A stretch of DNA of 64,000 nucleotides from Mycobacterium sp. ACS4331 (GCF_001667265.1 NZ_LZHW01000073.1:1-64000), one strand, 5' to 3'. Shown: positions 42,537-51,028, counted from the stretch's first letter. The notes: generated from the sequence alone by a model not told the origin. Numbers and translations: made by a program.

Positions 42537-43301
42537 CTACAGGTGCGCGCCGATGAACTCGACGATCGCCGCCGCCACCTCCCGGTGTTCGACGTCGTTG
42601 AGCACGTCGTGGCGAGACTTGAACTCATGCAGTTCCAGCGCCTCGATCTGCTCGGAATAGGCGCGGACCGCGCCCACCGGACTGATCGGATCCGCGCTGC
42701 CGTGGACCGCCAGCGTGGGCGTCGTCAACGTCGGCAACTCCGCGCCCATGCGATCCCAGGCCGCGTCGAGTTCGCGGCCCAGTGCGGCCCCGTCGGCGTC
42801 GACGAACGCCAGCGGATCATGTTGCAGCGAATCGAGATAGAACGGATCCCGCGCCAGCCAGGACGGATCCAACTCGAAAGATGTGTCGGCGTCGAGCATC
42901 TCGCGCAGCGGGACCAGCGGCGCACCCGAGATCACACCCGCGCGGTACCGGGTGGGTTCGGCGAGCAGCCGAAACAGGGTCACCACCGATCCGAACGAAT
43001 GCCCCTGTGCCACCAGGGGCACCCCCGGATGTTCCCTTTCGATGTGGTCGGTCAGCAGGTCGGCGAGCGCCGAACTCGCCGCGGCGGAGACGAAGTCGCC
43101 TCGCGTTCCTGGGCTCAGGCCGTGGCCGTACTGGTCGGGAGCCCACAGGTCGATGCCCGCGGCATTCAACGCGAAGCCGTAGCGGTGGTACAGGCCGGTG
43201 TGCTCGCCGAAACCGTGCAGGAAGACGACGGCCGCGCGAGGTTCGGGTGCGGCCCAGTGCCGGTAGTAGACCGGACCCCGGTCGGTGTCGAAGATGGGCA
43301 T
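42537..43301 (-). CDS. Monoacylglycerol-lipase-like alpha/beta hydrolase
   Basis: The 254-residue protein has the Hydrolase_4 pattern: VVFLHGFGEHTGLYHRYG near residue 28, nucleophile elbow AQGHSFGS (Ser near 107), GSADPISP with the acid Asp and SRHDVLND with the His. It resembles mycobacterial monoacylglycerol lipase (Rv0183 type), though the elbow is GHSFG rather than GHSMG. The ATG at 43301 gives MPIFDTDRGPVYYRHW; longer readings add a Cys/Arg-rich sequence without family support. A TetR-type palindrome lies 54 bp upstream. It is not part of the H37Rv order at this place. Confidence 0.82.
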   Translation of the reverse strand: MPIFDTDRGPVYYRHWAAPEPRAAVVFLHGFGEHTGLYHRYGFALNAAGIDLWAPDQYGHGLSPGTRGDFVSAAASSALADLLTDHIEREHPGVPLVAQGHSFGSVVTLFRLLAEPTRYRAGVISGAPLVPLREMLDADTSFELDPSWLARDPFYLDSLQHDPLAFVDADGAALGRELDAAWDRMGAELPTLTTPTLAVHGSADPISPVGAVRAYSEQIEALELHEFKSRHDVLNDVEHREVAAAIVEFIGAHL

Positions 43302-43354
43302 GGCCTCGACTGCATCATGGCGGGCACTGCGGTGCAAGCATTCAGCGCACCAAT

Positions 43355-43372
43355 GGACAGACCGGTCAGTCT
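43355..43372. promoter_or_regulatory. TetR-type palindrome upstream of the lipase
   Basis: GGACAGACCGGTCAGTCT is an imperfect 18-bp palindrome (7 of 9 pairs) around GACCGGTC, the style of many mycobacterial TetR operators. It lies 54 bp before the lipase start. Confidence 0.5.
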
Positions 43373-43528
43373 CGCATCGGCTCGGAAGGCGTCCGGCGCA
43401 TGACGCCGGCTCGGCAGCGGTTGGGCGCTGGCCTGAATCGAGCCCCGCGGCGAGCCGACCCACGAAGGCGTACAGGTCGACAGCACTCTAGACACCCCGC
43501 TGAAGCAGCAAGCTGAGGCTGTCCTAAA

Positions 43529-43547
43529 CTAGGTAAGGCATACCTAT
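43529..43547. promoter_or_regulatory. IdeR-like iron box
   Basis: The 19-mer matches the IdeR/DtxR consensus TTAGGTTAGGCTAACCTAA at 14 of 19 positions, and TAGGTA-AGGCA-TACCTA has perfect 6-bp arms. It lies 73 bp before the GTG of the exported serine-tailed protein. IdeR with iron would repress. Confidence 0.65.
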
Positions 43548-43554
43548 TGTGGCT

Positions 43555-43572
43555 CAGGTAAATATCAGGTAA
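43555..43572 (+). repeat. Direct repeats CAGGTAA
   Basis: CAGGTAA occurs at 43555-43561 and 43566-43572, 11 bp (one helical turn) apart; AGGTAA also forms the left half of the IdeR-like box. They may be extra half-sites, and TAATTT (43570-43575) could be the -10. Confidence 0.4.
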
Positions 43573-43619
43573 TTTTCAGCCGTTCCTCAGTTAACCCCCC
43601 ACACACCCGGGAGATTTAC

Positions 43620-45074
43620 GTGCACCATCCTGGCCTTTCCGCCATCGACGCTGCGCCGGCGGTGACCCGCAAGGACAAGCTCGCGCTTGCCACGGTCGCC
43701 GTGCTGGGCGCCAGTGCCATCGCCGTGACGCCCGTCGTGGCACCGAACGCCCCGATCGCCGCTCCGCAGATCCAGAGCCACGCGTACGACCTGACGGCGG
43801 CGCTGGACGCCACCGCCTCGCCGCTGGAGATCTACGGGACCGTCTTCAACGAGACGTTCGACAACCTGGGCCTTCTTGGTGCCGCGGTGGTGAACAACCC
43901 GGCTCCGCTGCTGCGTCAGGTGCTGGAGAACCAGAAGGGCCACATCGAGACGGTTCTCGGGGCATTCGGGTCCATCCCCACCAGCCTGCAGACCTGGTGG
44001 GAGGGCAGCAACGGCAAGGCGCGTCTGGACCAGGCCCGTGCCGCGCTGGAGGCCGGTGACTTCGGCGAGGCGTACCGCTGGTTCAACCACTCCATGCTGT
44101 ACGCGTTCAACGCGGCCTTCGGGCCGCTCATCGCACCGGGTGTCTTCCTGTCGGGCGTTCCGCGTGGCGGCACCGAGTACATCGCGGGCATCCCAGAGCA
44201 GATCGCGCAGAACTTCACCAACCTGGTCGCGGCCACCTTCACCCGCGCCGTCGTGGTCACCGGCCTGTTCCAGGGCGTGTTCGGCACCATCAGCGGCGCG
44301 GTGTTCGAGCTCACGCGCGTCGTCGGGGCGACGGTCGAAGCGATCAGCAAGGGCGACATCGCGGGTGCCATCAATGCGGTGATCAACACCCCGGCGATCC
44401 TCGCCAACGCCGTGCTCAACGGCTTCGACTACGCCGATGAGGATCCGGAGACCGGCACCGGCGGCTACGCCGAGTGGCCGGCGCTGCTCACCTTCGCCGA
44501 GCCGGGCGAGACGGGGGCCGTCGCGGGTCTGTTCCAGACCCTGCTCGTGAACATCCCCAAGCAGCTGGCCGCCGCCATCAGGCCGGCCGAGCCTGAGGTG
44601 GCCCCGCTGGCCGCGGCCGCCGAGGTGCCGGCCGGTGTTCTCGACGCCCCGGTTCTCGATACCGAGGGCCAGGAGCCCGCTGCACCGGCCGCGGAGGTCG
44701 AGAAGTCCGCTCCGGTCGCCGAGCTCGTGAAGGCCGAGACCCCCGCCCCGCTCGAGAACGAGGCCGAGGGCACTGCTCCCGCCGACGATGCTGCCAGCCT
44801 CGACGGTGACGCCACGGACGCCACCGACGGCAAGGTCAGCGCGGCGGACCGGATCAAGGCCAAGATCAGCGAGGCCAAGGAGGCCCGTCAGGCTCGGGTC
44901 CAGGAGGTCAAGGAGAAGGTCGCGGCAGCCAAGGAGAAGGCTGCCGAAGCTCGCGAGGCGCGCGCCGAGTCCAGGAAGGCCGGTGCTGCCAAGGCGAGCA
45001 CGTCGAGCGACTCCAGCAGCTCGGGTGGTTCGAGCAGCTCGAGCGACTCCAGCAGCTCGGGTTCCGACTCCTGA
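43620..45074 (+). CDS. Exported protein with charged coiled coil and Ser-rich tail, possible outer-membrane protein
   Basis: The 484-residue protein has a hydrophobic N-terminal segment (about 22-45, LALATVAVLGASAIAVTPVV), a helical domain (about 55-325) recalling mycobacterial GjpA-type porin-like or PE C-terminal proteins, a Pro/Glu/Ala linker (325-400), a highly charged alternating Lys/Glu/Ala coiled coil (about 405-455), and a terminal Ser/Gly/Asp tail. No function can be named. The IdeR-like box upstream suggests expression under iron limitation, so a role in iron acquisition at the envelope is an attractive guess. GTG start; nothing comparable is at this place in H37Rv. Confidence 0.7.
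   Translation: MHHPGLSAIDAAPAVTRKDKLALATVAVLGASAIAVTPVVAPNAPIAAPQIQSHAYDLTAALDATASPLEIYGTVFNETFDNLGLLGAAVVNNPAPLLRQVLENQKGHIETVLGAFGSIPTSLQTWWEGSNGKARLDQARAALEAGDFGEAYRWFNHSMLYAFNAAFGPLIAPGVFLSGVPRGGTEYIAGIPEQIAQNFTNLVAATFTRAVVVTGLFQGVFGTISGAVFELTRVVGATVEAISKGDIAGAINAVINTPAILANAVLNGFDYADEDPETGTGGYAEWPALLTFAEPGETGAVAGLFQTLLVNIPKQLAAAIRPAEPEVAPLAAAAEVPAGVLDAPVLDTEGQEPAAPAAEVEKSAPVAELVKAETPAPLENEAEGTAPADDAASLDGDATDATDGKVSAADRIKAKISEAKEARQARVQEVKEKVAAAKEKAAEAREARAESRKAGAAKASTSSDSSSSGGSSSSSDSSSSGSDS
45004..45062 (+). repeat. 23-bp direct repeat in the Ser-rich tail
   Basis: The 23 bases at 45004-45026 (starting CGAGCGACTCCAGCAG) recur exactly at 45040-45062, in the same frame, and encode the SSDSSSSG repeat. 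Confidence 0.8.
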
Positions 45075-45110
45075 CAAGTCGCATGACGCATCACTGAGAT
45101 TCAGATGAAG

Positions 45111-45143
45111 CGGGCCCCCTTCGACAGTGTCGAAGGGGGCCCG
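45111..45143. terminator. Strong bidirectional terminator
   Basis: A perfect 16-bp stem (45111-45126 with 45128-45143, GC-rich outer part GGGCCCCC) lies between the convergent exported-protein and aminotransferase genes. Confidence 0.85.
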
Positions 45144-45164
45144 TTCGTCGTCAGACCACTCGAA

Positions 45165-46325
45165 TCACCGCAGCCAGGCGCCGATCCGTTCGACCGCGGC
45201 GTCGATGTCGGCAGTCGGCCCGGCGAAGGACAGCCGCACATACGAACCACCGCGGGTGGTGTCGAAGTCGACCCCGGGGGCGATCGCCAGACCGGTGTCG
45301 GCCAGCAGGCGCTCGCAGAAGGACAGCGAGTCGTCGGTGTACTTCGAGACGTCGGCGTACACGTAGAACGCCCCGTCGGTGGGCGCCAACCTGTCGAGTC
45401 CAATGCCCCGCAGACCGTCCAGCAGACGGGTCCGGTTGGCGCCGTAGTGCTCAAGATGTCCCTCGGCCTCGGCCACCGACTCGGGGGTGAAGGCGGCGAC
45501 GGCGGCGACCTGCGACAGCGACGGCGGGCAGATGGTGAAGTTGCCGGTCAGGCAGTCCACGGTGCGCCGTAAGGACTTGGGCACCAGCAGCCAGCCGAGT
45601 CGCCATCCGGTCATCGCGAAGTACTTCGAGAAACTGTTGACCACGAACGCATCGCGCGACGTGCTCCAGGCGCAACTGGTCTGCGGCGCACCGGGATACA
45701 CCAGACCGTGGTAGACCTCATCGCTGATCAGGCGGACACCCGAGTCCGCCGCCCATGTGGCGATCGCGGCCAGCTCCTCCGGCGGGATCACGGTCCCGGT
45801 CGGGTTGGCCGGGCTGGCCACGATCACACCGTCGAGCGGGTGTTCGGCGTGCGCCTCGGCCAGCATCGCCTGGGTCGGCTGGAACCGGGTGTCGGGGCCG
45901 CAGGGCAGTTCGACGACCTCGCACCCGAGCGCCGAGAGGATGTTGCGGTAACACGGGTAGCCCGGGCTGGTGACCACGACACGGTCGCCGACGTCGAAGC
46001 ACGCCAGGAACGCGAGCAGGAATCCACCCGAGGATCCGGTGGTGATCACGACGTCGTCCCGGTCGACGTTCACGCCGTGGTTGACCGCGTAGGACGCCGC
46101 GATCGCATCACGCAGCTCCGGGATCCCCAACGCGACCGTGTAGCCGAGTTGGTTGGCCTCCAACGCGGCCGCAGCCGCGGCGCGCACAGGCTCGGTCGCG
46201 CCGACGCTGGGTTGCCCTGCCGACAGATTGACCAGGTCGCCGTGGGTGCGCTGACGTTCGGCGGCGGCCAACCAGACATCCATGACGTAGAACGGCGGGA
46301 TGCCCGCCCGCAGCGCGGTCTTCAC
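45165..46325 (-). CDS. aspB: Class I/II PLP aminotransferase (Rv3565-like)
   Basis: The 386-residue protein is a fold-type I aminotransferase: TGSSGGFLLAF near residue 97, SPANPTGTVI near 171, SDEVYHGLVY near 201, PLP lysine K234 in NSFSKYFAMTGWRLG and the final Arg in YVRLSFAG. In M. tuberculosis the gene is called aspB and lies between nat and fadE33; substrate specificity is not proven. TAGCCT precedes the GTG by 6 nt and overlaps the stop of fadE33, so it is probably transcribed from its own leaderless promoter inside the fadE cluster. Confidence 0.88.
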   Translation of the reverse strand: MKTALRAGIPPFYVMDVWLAAAERQRTHGDLVNLSAGQPSVGATEPVRAAAAAALEANQLGYTVALGIPELRDAIAASYAVNHGVNVDRDDVVITTGSSGGFLLAFLACFDVGDRVVVTSPGYPCYRNILSALGCEVVELPCGPDTRFQPTQAMLAEAHAEHPLDGVIVASPANPTGTVIPPEELAAIATWAADSGVRLISDEVYHGLVYPGAPQTSCAWSTSRDAFVVNSFSKYFAMTGWRLGWLLVPKSLRRTVDCLTGNFTICPPSLSQVAAVAAFTPESVAEAEGHLEHYGANRTRLLDGLRGIGLDRLAPTDGAFYVYADVSKYTDDSLSFCERLLADTGLAIAPGVDFDTTRGGSYVRLSFAGPTADIDAAVERIGAWLR

Positions 46326-46331
46326 GTTATG

Positions 46332-46337
46332 AGGCTA
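46332..46337 (-). promoter_or_regulatory. Putative -10 of leaderless aminotransferase gene
   Basis: TAGCCT on the minus strand, then CATAAC, then GTG at 46325. It overlaps the fadE33 stop codon (46335-46337). Confidence 0.4.
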
Positions 46338-47279
46338 CGTCAGCGCCTCGGCCTCGAGACTGCGCAGGAACTCGGCCGGCTGACCGAGCAGCTGCGCGGT
46401 GCCGTGTGCCCGTTTGAAGTACAGCTGGATGTCGTGCTCCCACGTGATCGCGATGCCGCCGTGGATCTGGACTGCCTCGGCGACGACGTCGGTGAAGGCC
46501 TCTGACGCGGTGATGTGCGCCAGCGCGGCGGTGGTCGGGGTCAGGTCCGCGACGGCCTCCTCGACGACGGCTCCGGCGGTCTGCACCTTGACGTACAGGT
46601 CGGCCATCCGGTGCTTGAGGGCCTGGAAGCTGCCGATCGGCCGGCCGAACTGCACGCGCTCCTTGGCGTAGGAGACGGTCAGGTCCAGGCAGCGTGCGGC
46701 CGCGCCCACGGATTCGGCGGCGAGCAGGACGGCCGCGGTGTCGGCCAGGCCGGGATCGGCGCCCAGGGGCTCACTGGCGCTGGGGGTCAGCTTGGCCAGG
46801 CGGCGCGTGCGATCCATGGTCGGGTGAGCCACACCGCTGAACTCGGTCCACCGGATCAGGGCGCCCTCGGCGACACCCACCACCACATCAGCGGCGTCGC
46901 CGTGGATGACGTAGTCGGGGTCGAACGCGACCGCGCCGACCGCTGCCCCGGCGGCCAACTGTTCGAGGGTCTCGGTATCCGGCTCGTCGGCGGCCAGCAG
47001 CGCCAACTCGACGAGCGTCGTGCCGAGCAGGGGAGTGGGGACCAGCGCGCGGCCCAGTTCGGTGAAGACCGCTGCGGCGTCGGCCAACTCGCCGCCGGCA
47101 CCGCCGAACTCCTCCGGAACCACCAGGGCGGCCACGCCGACCTGTTCGCACAGCATCTCCCAGAGCTTGGCGTCGTAGCCCAACTCGGAGTCCATCGCCG
47201 CGCGAACCTGTTCGGGTCCAGCGTGTTTGGCGACGAGGTCGCGGACCGTCTGCGTGAGCAGGTTACGTTCGTCAGACAT
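46335..47279 (-). CDS. fadE33: FadE33, acyl-CoA dehydrogenase subunit
   Basis: FadE33 pairs with FadE31 in a heterotetrameric dehydrogenase of late cholesterol catabolism. The 314-residue protein has the C-terminal half features (SYAKERVQFGRPIGSFQALKHRMADLY, IQIHGGIAITWEHDIQLY type) but lacks the SEPGAGSD flavin motif, as expected for the non-flavin subunit that needs a partner. It is shorter than a complete FadE. It lies directly behind fadE32 and shares the KstR2-controlled fadD3 transcript. Confidence 0.93.
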   Translation of the reverse strand: MSDERNLLTQTVRDLVAKHAGPEQVRAAMDSELGYDAKLWEMLCEQVGVAALVVPEEFGGAGGELADAAAVFTELGRALVPTPLLGTTLVELALLAADEPDTETLEQLAAGAAVGAVAFDPDYVIHGDAADVVVGVAEGALIRWTEFSGVAHPTMDRTRRLAKLTPSASEPLGADPGLADTAAVLLAAESVGAAARCLDLTVSYAKERVQFGRPIGSFQALKHRMADLYVKVQTAGAVVEEAVADLTPTTAALAHITASEAFTDVVAEAVQIHGGIAITWEHDIQLYFKRAHGTAQLLGQPAEFLRSLEAEALT

Positions 47280-48230
47280 CTACAGTGCCTCCAACAGCCG
47301 TCGACGGTGTGCGGTCGGGGTTCCCCACGCCGAGCGCAGCGCCTGCACCCGCAGCAGGAGCAGTCCCAGATCATGTTCCTGGGTGAAGCCGATCGCCCCG
47401 TGGGTCTGCAGCGCCGAACGCGCAGCGAGCAGGCCCGCATCGGCGGCGGCGACCTTGGCCGCACTGACGTCGCGCGCGGTGTCCGGCGTCCGCCCCGCCA
47501 GCGACAGCGCCGCACCGTAGACCAGGGGGCGGGCCAGTTCGAGAGCGATGTGCACGTCAGCGAGCTTGTGTTTGATCGCCTGATACGAGCCGATCACTCG
47601 ACCGAACTGCGTGCGCTGCTTGGCATATTCCACCGAGGCGTCCAGCAGGGCCTGGCCCGCGCCCACCAGCTGTGCGGCGACCGCCAGTGCGCCGAATTCG
47701 CTCGCCAGCGTGACGTCGGCGTCCCAACCCTCACCGGCGGCCGTCACGTCGAACAGGGTGCGACTCGGGTCGACCGAAGCGTGCGCCTCGCCCGCGCTGC
47801 CCTCCCGGACCTGCTGCGCCTCGGCCACCAGGACCAGACCCGCGAAGTCGGCGTTGACCGCGCGCGGCTGGGTCGGTGCGCTGACGGTGGCGACCAGTTC
47901 ACCGGCGGCCAGGGCGGCGCTGCGCTCGTCGGCCGAGAGCAGGATCGGCGCGACCGCAACGGATTCGGTGACCGGGCCGGGGACACACCAGTAGCCCAAC
48001 CGCTCGCAGGCCACCACGAGATCGACCGGGGACGCTCCGATGCCGTCGTGCTCCTCGGCGACGTTGAGGGCGGTCACGCCCAGATCGGCCAGCGTCGACC
48101 ACACTTTGCGGCCCGGACCGGTGTCACCGTCGGCCCACGCCCGCACGGCCGCGGGAAGATCCCCGGCACCGAGAGCGGCGTCGATGCTGGCCGCGAAGTC
48201 CCGCTGCTGTTCATCGGTGTCGAATTTCAT
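47280..48230 (-). CDS. fadE32: FadE32, acyl-CoA dehydrogenase subunit
   Basis: FadE32 forms a heterotetramer with FadE31 that acts on a ring C/D breakdown product (methyl-oxo-octanedioyl-CoA type). The 316-residue protein keeps KQRTQFGRVIGSYQAIKHKLADVH and HGAIGFTQEHDLGLLL but lacks SEPGAGSD, so like FadE33 it relies on FadE31 for FAD binding. It overlaps the fadE31 stop by 4 nt and abuts fadE33. Confidence 0.93.
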   Translation of the reverse strand: MKFDTDEQQRDFAASIDAALGAGDLPAAVRAWADGDTGPGRKVWSTLADLGVTALNVAEEHDGIGASPVDLVVACERLGYWCVPGPVTESVAVAPILLSADERSAALAAGELVATVSAPTQPRAVNADFAGLVLVAEAQQVREGSAGEAHASVDPSRTLFDVTAAGEGWDADVTLASEFGALAVAAQLVGAGQALLDASVEYAKQRTQFGRVIGSYQAIKHKLADVHIALELARPLVYGAALSLAGRTPDTARDVSAAKVAAADAGLLAARSALQTHGAIGFTQEHDLGLLLLRVQALRSAWGTPTAHRRRLLEAL

Positions 48231-49375
48231 TTGGCTTTGGCCTCTCGGGGCAGTCCCAGCAGTCGCTCGGCGATGATGTTGCGCTGAATCTCGTTGGTGC
48301 CCGCATAGATCGGTCCGCCGAGCGCGAAAAGGTAGGCGTCACTCCAGGAATCGGCGAGTTCGCCGTCGGCGCCCTGGAGATCCAGCGCGGTCTGATGGAT
48401 GTCGACGTCCAGCTCAGACCAGAACACCTTGGTCACCGAGGACTCCGCACCCAGCTCGCCGCCGGAGGCCAGCCTGGTCACCGTGCCGAAGGTCTGCAGT
48501 CGGTAGGCCTGGGCCCTGATCCAGGCGTCGGCGACGCGGTCGGTGAAGATGTCGCGAACCGCGCTGTCCGGCTGCTCCTTCCACAGTCCGACAAGTCGTT
48601 CCGCCGCGGCGGTGAACCGGGCGGGGCTGCGCAGTGACATGCCGCGTTCGTTGCTCGACGTGCTCATCGCCGCGCGCCAACCTTCGCCGACCACCCCGAT
48701 GACGTCCTCGTCCGGGACGAACACGTCGTCGAGGAAGATCTCGCCGAATCCGGTGTCACCGCCGAGCTGGGCGATGGGCCGCACGGTGATCCCCTCGGCC
48801 TTGAGGTCGAACATGAAGTAGGTCAGGCCGTGGTGGCGCTGCGCGGTCGGGTCGGAGCGGAACAGTCCGAAGGCCCGGTCGCCGAACGGGGCCCGTGAGC
48901 TCCAGATCTTCTGACCGTTGAGTTTCCAGCCGCCGTCGGTTCTGGTGGCGGTGGAGCGCAGGGAGGCGAGGTCGCTGCCGGACTCGGGCTCGGACCAGGC
49001 CTGCGCCCAGATCTCCTCACCGCTGGCCATTTTCGGAAGCACCCGGGCCAGCTGTTCTTCTGTGCCGTGGGCGAACAGCGTGGGGGCCAGCATCGAGGTG
49101 CCGTTCGCACTCGCGCGACCGGGTGCGCCGGCGTGGAAGTACTCCTCCTCGTAGACCACCCACTGCAGCAGTGTGGCGTCGCGTCCGCCGTACTCCTTCG
49201 GCCAGGTGATCACCGAGAGGCCGGCGTCGAAGAGGATCTTGTCCCAGCGCCTGTGCTGTTCGAAACCCTCCGCGGTGTCGTAGGACTCGGTGGGGAAGTC
49301 GGCGCGATGGGATTCCAGGAAGTCACGCACCTCAGTGCGGAACGCCGCGGTCTCTTCGTCGAAGTCGAGGTCCAT
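48227..49375 (-). CDS. fadE31: FadE31, flavin-carrying acyl-CoA dehydrogenase subunit
   Basis: FadE31 is the partner of FadE32 and FadE33. The 382-residue protein has the FAD/substrate motif WSEPESGSDLASLRS near residue 130, KIWSSRAPFGDRAF, and the C-terminal [24 protein letters not shown]. It starts within the fadD3 stop (one base shared at 49375), so the four genes fadD3-fadE31-fadE32-fadE33 are tightly coupled. Confidence 0.94.
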   Translation of the reverse strand: MDLDFDEETAAFRTEVRDFLESHRADFPTESYDTAEGFEQHRRWDKILFDAGLSVITWPKEYGGRDATLLQWVVYEEEYFHAGAPGRASANGTSMLAPTLFAHGTEEQLARVLPKMASGEEIWAQAWSEPESGSDLASLRSTATRTDGGWKLNGQKIWSSRAPFGDRAFGLFRSDPTAQRHHGLTYFMFDLKAEGITVRPIAQLGGDTGFGEIFLDDVFVPDEDVIGVVGEGWRAAMSTSSNERGMSLRSPARFTAAAERLVGLWKEQPDSAVRDIFTDRVADAWIRAQAYRLQTFGTVTRLASGGELGAESSVTKVFWSELDVDIHQTALDLQGADGELADSWSDAYLFALGGPIYAGTNEIQRNIIAERLLGLPREAKAK

Positions 49376-50919
49376 CAGACCCTTTCCCTTAGCTGTGGTT
49401 TGACCACCTTGCCACCGGGGTTGCGGGGCAGGGTGTCGATGAACTCCACGAAACGTGGCACCTTGAAATTGGCCAGGTGTTCACGCGTGTACGCGATGAC
49501 AGCCTGTTCGTCGATGTCGGCGCCCGGAAGACGGACGACGAAGGCCTTGCCGACCTCACCGAGGCGTTCGTCGGGGACGCCGATCACGGCGGCCTCGGCG
49601 ACGCCCGGAAGGCGCGCCAACACCTGTTCGATCTCGGCGGGGTACACATTGAACCCGCCGCAGATGTACATGTCCTTGAGCCGGTCGGTGATGCGCAGAT
49701 TGCCGTCAGCGTCGACAGTTCCGACATCACCGGTGTGCAGCCATCCCTCGGAATCGATGGCTGCGGCCGTGGCCTCGGGATCGTCGAGATAGCCCAGCAT
49801 GACGTTCGGCCCGCGCAGCAGCACCTCACCCGCTTCGCCGGGCTGTGGACTGTCGATGCGCAGTTCGAAGTCGGCGATCGGGCGTCCACATGTCGTGGCC
49901 ACCGTCACGGCGTCGTCCTCGGCGCGGCACATCGTGCCGAATCCGGCGGCCTCGGTGAGGCCGTAGGCCGTCAGGACGGTGTCGATGTCGAGTTCGGACT
50001 GCATGCGCTCGATCAGCACCACCGGGACGACGGCGGCGCCGGTCACCGCGAAACGCAGTGAGCCCAGGTTGAATTCACCGCGCTTGGGGTGGTCGAGGAG
50101 AGTCTGGTAGATGGTCGGCGGCCCAGGCAGCACGGTGGCGTGATGCTCGGCGACCGCCCGCATGGCCTGTTCGGGGTCGAAGGTCAACTGCGGGATCAGC
50201 GTCGCCCCGGTCTGAAGGCACGCCAGGATCCCGGCCTTGTAGCCGAAGTTGTGGAAGAACGGGTTGATGCACAGGTAGCGATCCCTGCTGGTGACCTGGC
50301 CGCAGGCCGCCCACGCCGCCGATCCGGCCAGTGACTGCCGGTGTGCGCACAACACCCCCTTGCTGCGGCCCGTGGTGCCGGAGGTGAACAGGATGTCCGA
50401 GACGTCGTCGGGGCCCACGGCCTGCGCGCGTGCGTCAGCGGTGGCCAGCGCCGCGTCGTCGTCGCCGGTGGCGACGAACTCGTCCCAGGTGCCGTCGTCG
50501 GTGTCGATCGGGACGCGCACGATGTGTCGCAGCTCGGGAAGTCGGGTGCGATCGAGGTCGGCGGCGCGGTCGGCGCCGAGGAACACCCCCGACGCGATCA
50601 GCAGCGGCGTCTGCGTGCGGGCGAGGATGTCCTCTGCCTCGGCCGCGGTGTAGCGGGTGTTCAGAGGCACCACGACGGCCCCCGCCCAGTGCGTGGCCAG
50701 GCAGGCGACCACCCAGTGCCACGTGTTCGGCGACCAGATCGCCACGCGGTCGCCCGCTGCCACGCCGTGCTGCACCAGCGCGGCCGCGGCCCGGCGCACC
50801 TCGTCGCGGAGCTGGGCGTAGGTGAGGGCGCGATCAGCGGTGATCACGGCTTCGTGGTCGGGCAGTGTTCGGGAGATCCGGTCCAGCACCGCAGGCGTGG
50901 TCTGCGGGACGCTCGTCAT
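49375..50919 (-). CDS. fadD3: FadD3, HIP-CoA synthetase
   Basis: FadD3 activates HIP, the ring C/D propionate left by HsaD, with CoA and ATP, and so starts the KstR2 pathway. HIP-CoA also releases KstR2. The 514-residue ANL-family protein has DILFTSGTTGRSKGV near residue 172, AYGLTEAAGFG near 317, DRLKDMYICGGFNVYP near 417 and the catalytic Lys in PRNPGGKVVK near the C-terminus. AAGGAG precedes the ATG. A KstR2 box lies 80 bp upstream. Confidence 0.95.
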   Translation of the reverse strand: MTSVPQTTPAVLDRISRTLPDHEAVITADRALTYAQLRDEVRRAAAALVQHGVAAGDRVAIWSPNTWHWVVACLATHWAGAVVVPLNTRYTAAEAEDILARTQTPLLIASGVFLGADRAADLDRTRLPELRHIVRVPIDTDDGTWDEFVATGDDDAALATADARAQAVGPDDVSDILFTSGTTGRSKGVLCAHRQSLAGSAAWAACGQVTSRDRYLCINPFFHNFGYKAGILACLQTGATLIPQLTFDPEQAMRAVAEHHATVLPGPPTIYQTLLDHPKRGEFNLGSLRFAVTGAAVVPVVLIERMQSELDIDTVLTAYGLTEAAGFGTMCRAEDDAVTVATTCGRPIADFELRIDSPQPGEAGEVLLRGPNVMLGYLDDPEATAAAIDSEGWLHTGDVGTVDADGNLRITDRLKDMYICGGFNVYPAEIEQVLARLPGVAEAAVIGVPDERLGEVGKAFVVRLPGADIDEQAVIAYTREHLANFKVPRFVEFIDTLPRNPGGKVVKPQLRERV

Positions 50920-50998
50920 CGGTGGCTCCTTACCCGTATTGCCTGCTTGTTCAGCGCGTACCGGCGCTCTCCGGCGCGGATCGTCACCGGGCTAACAA

Positions 50999-51012
50999 AG
51001 CAAGTGCTTGGT
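50999..51012. promoter_or_regulatory. KstR2 operator between fadD3 and fadE30
   Basis: AGCAAGTGCTTGGT fits the KstR2 motif AnCAAGnnCTTGnT at every fixed base. It lies 4 bp before the -10 of fadE30 and also upstream of the divergent fadD3. Confidence 0.92.
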
Positions 51013-51016
51013 AGGT

Positions 51017-51022
51017 TAGCCT
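51017..51022 (+). promoter_or_regulatory. Putative -10 of leaderless fadE30
   Basis: TAGCCT, then 6 nt (ACAGGG), then ATG at 51029. Confidence 0.5.
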
Positions 51023-51028
51023 ACAGGG

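Larger units (their letters stand above)
43302..43619. other. 318-bp divergent regulatory region
   Basis: No gene is seen. The left part holds a TetR-like palindrome for the lipase, the right part an IdeR-like box and two CAGGTAA direct repeats for the exported serine-tailed protein. Confidence 0.6.

Noticed and set aside
43620-45074. PE or PPE protein
   Set aside because: The N-terminus lacks the PE and PPE motifs and the conserved PE domain; only the middle part recalls PE-like or GjpA-like proteins.
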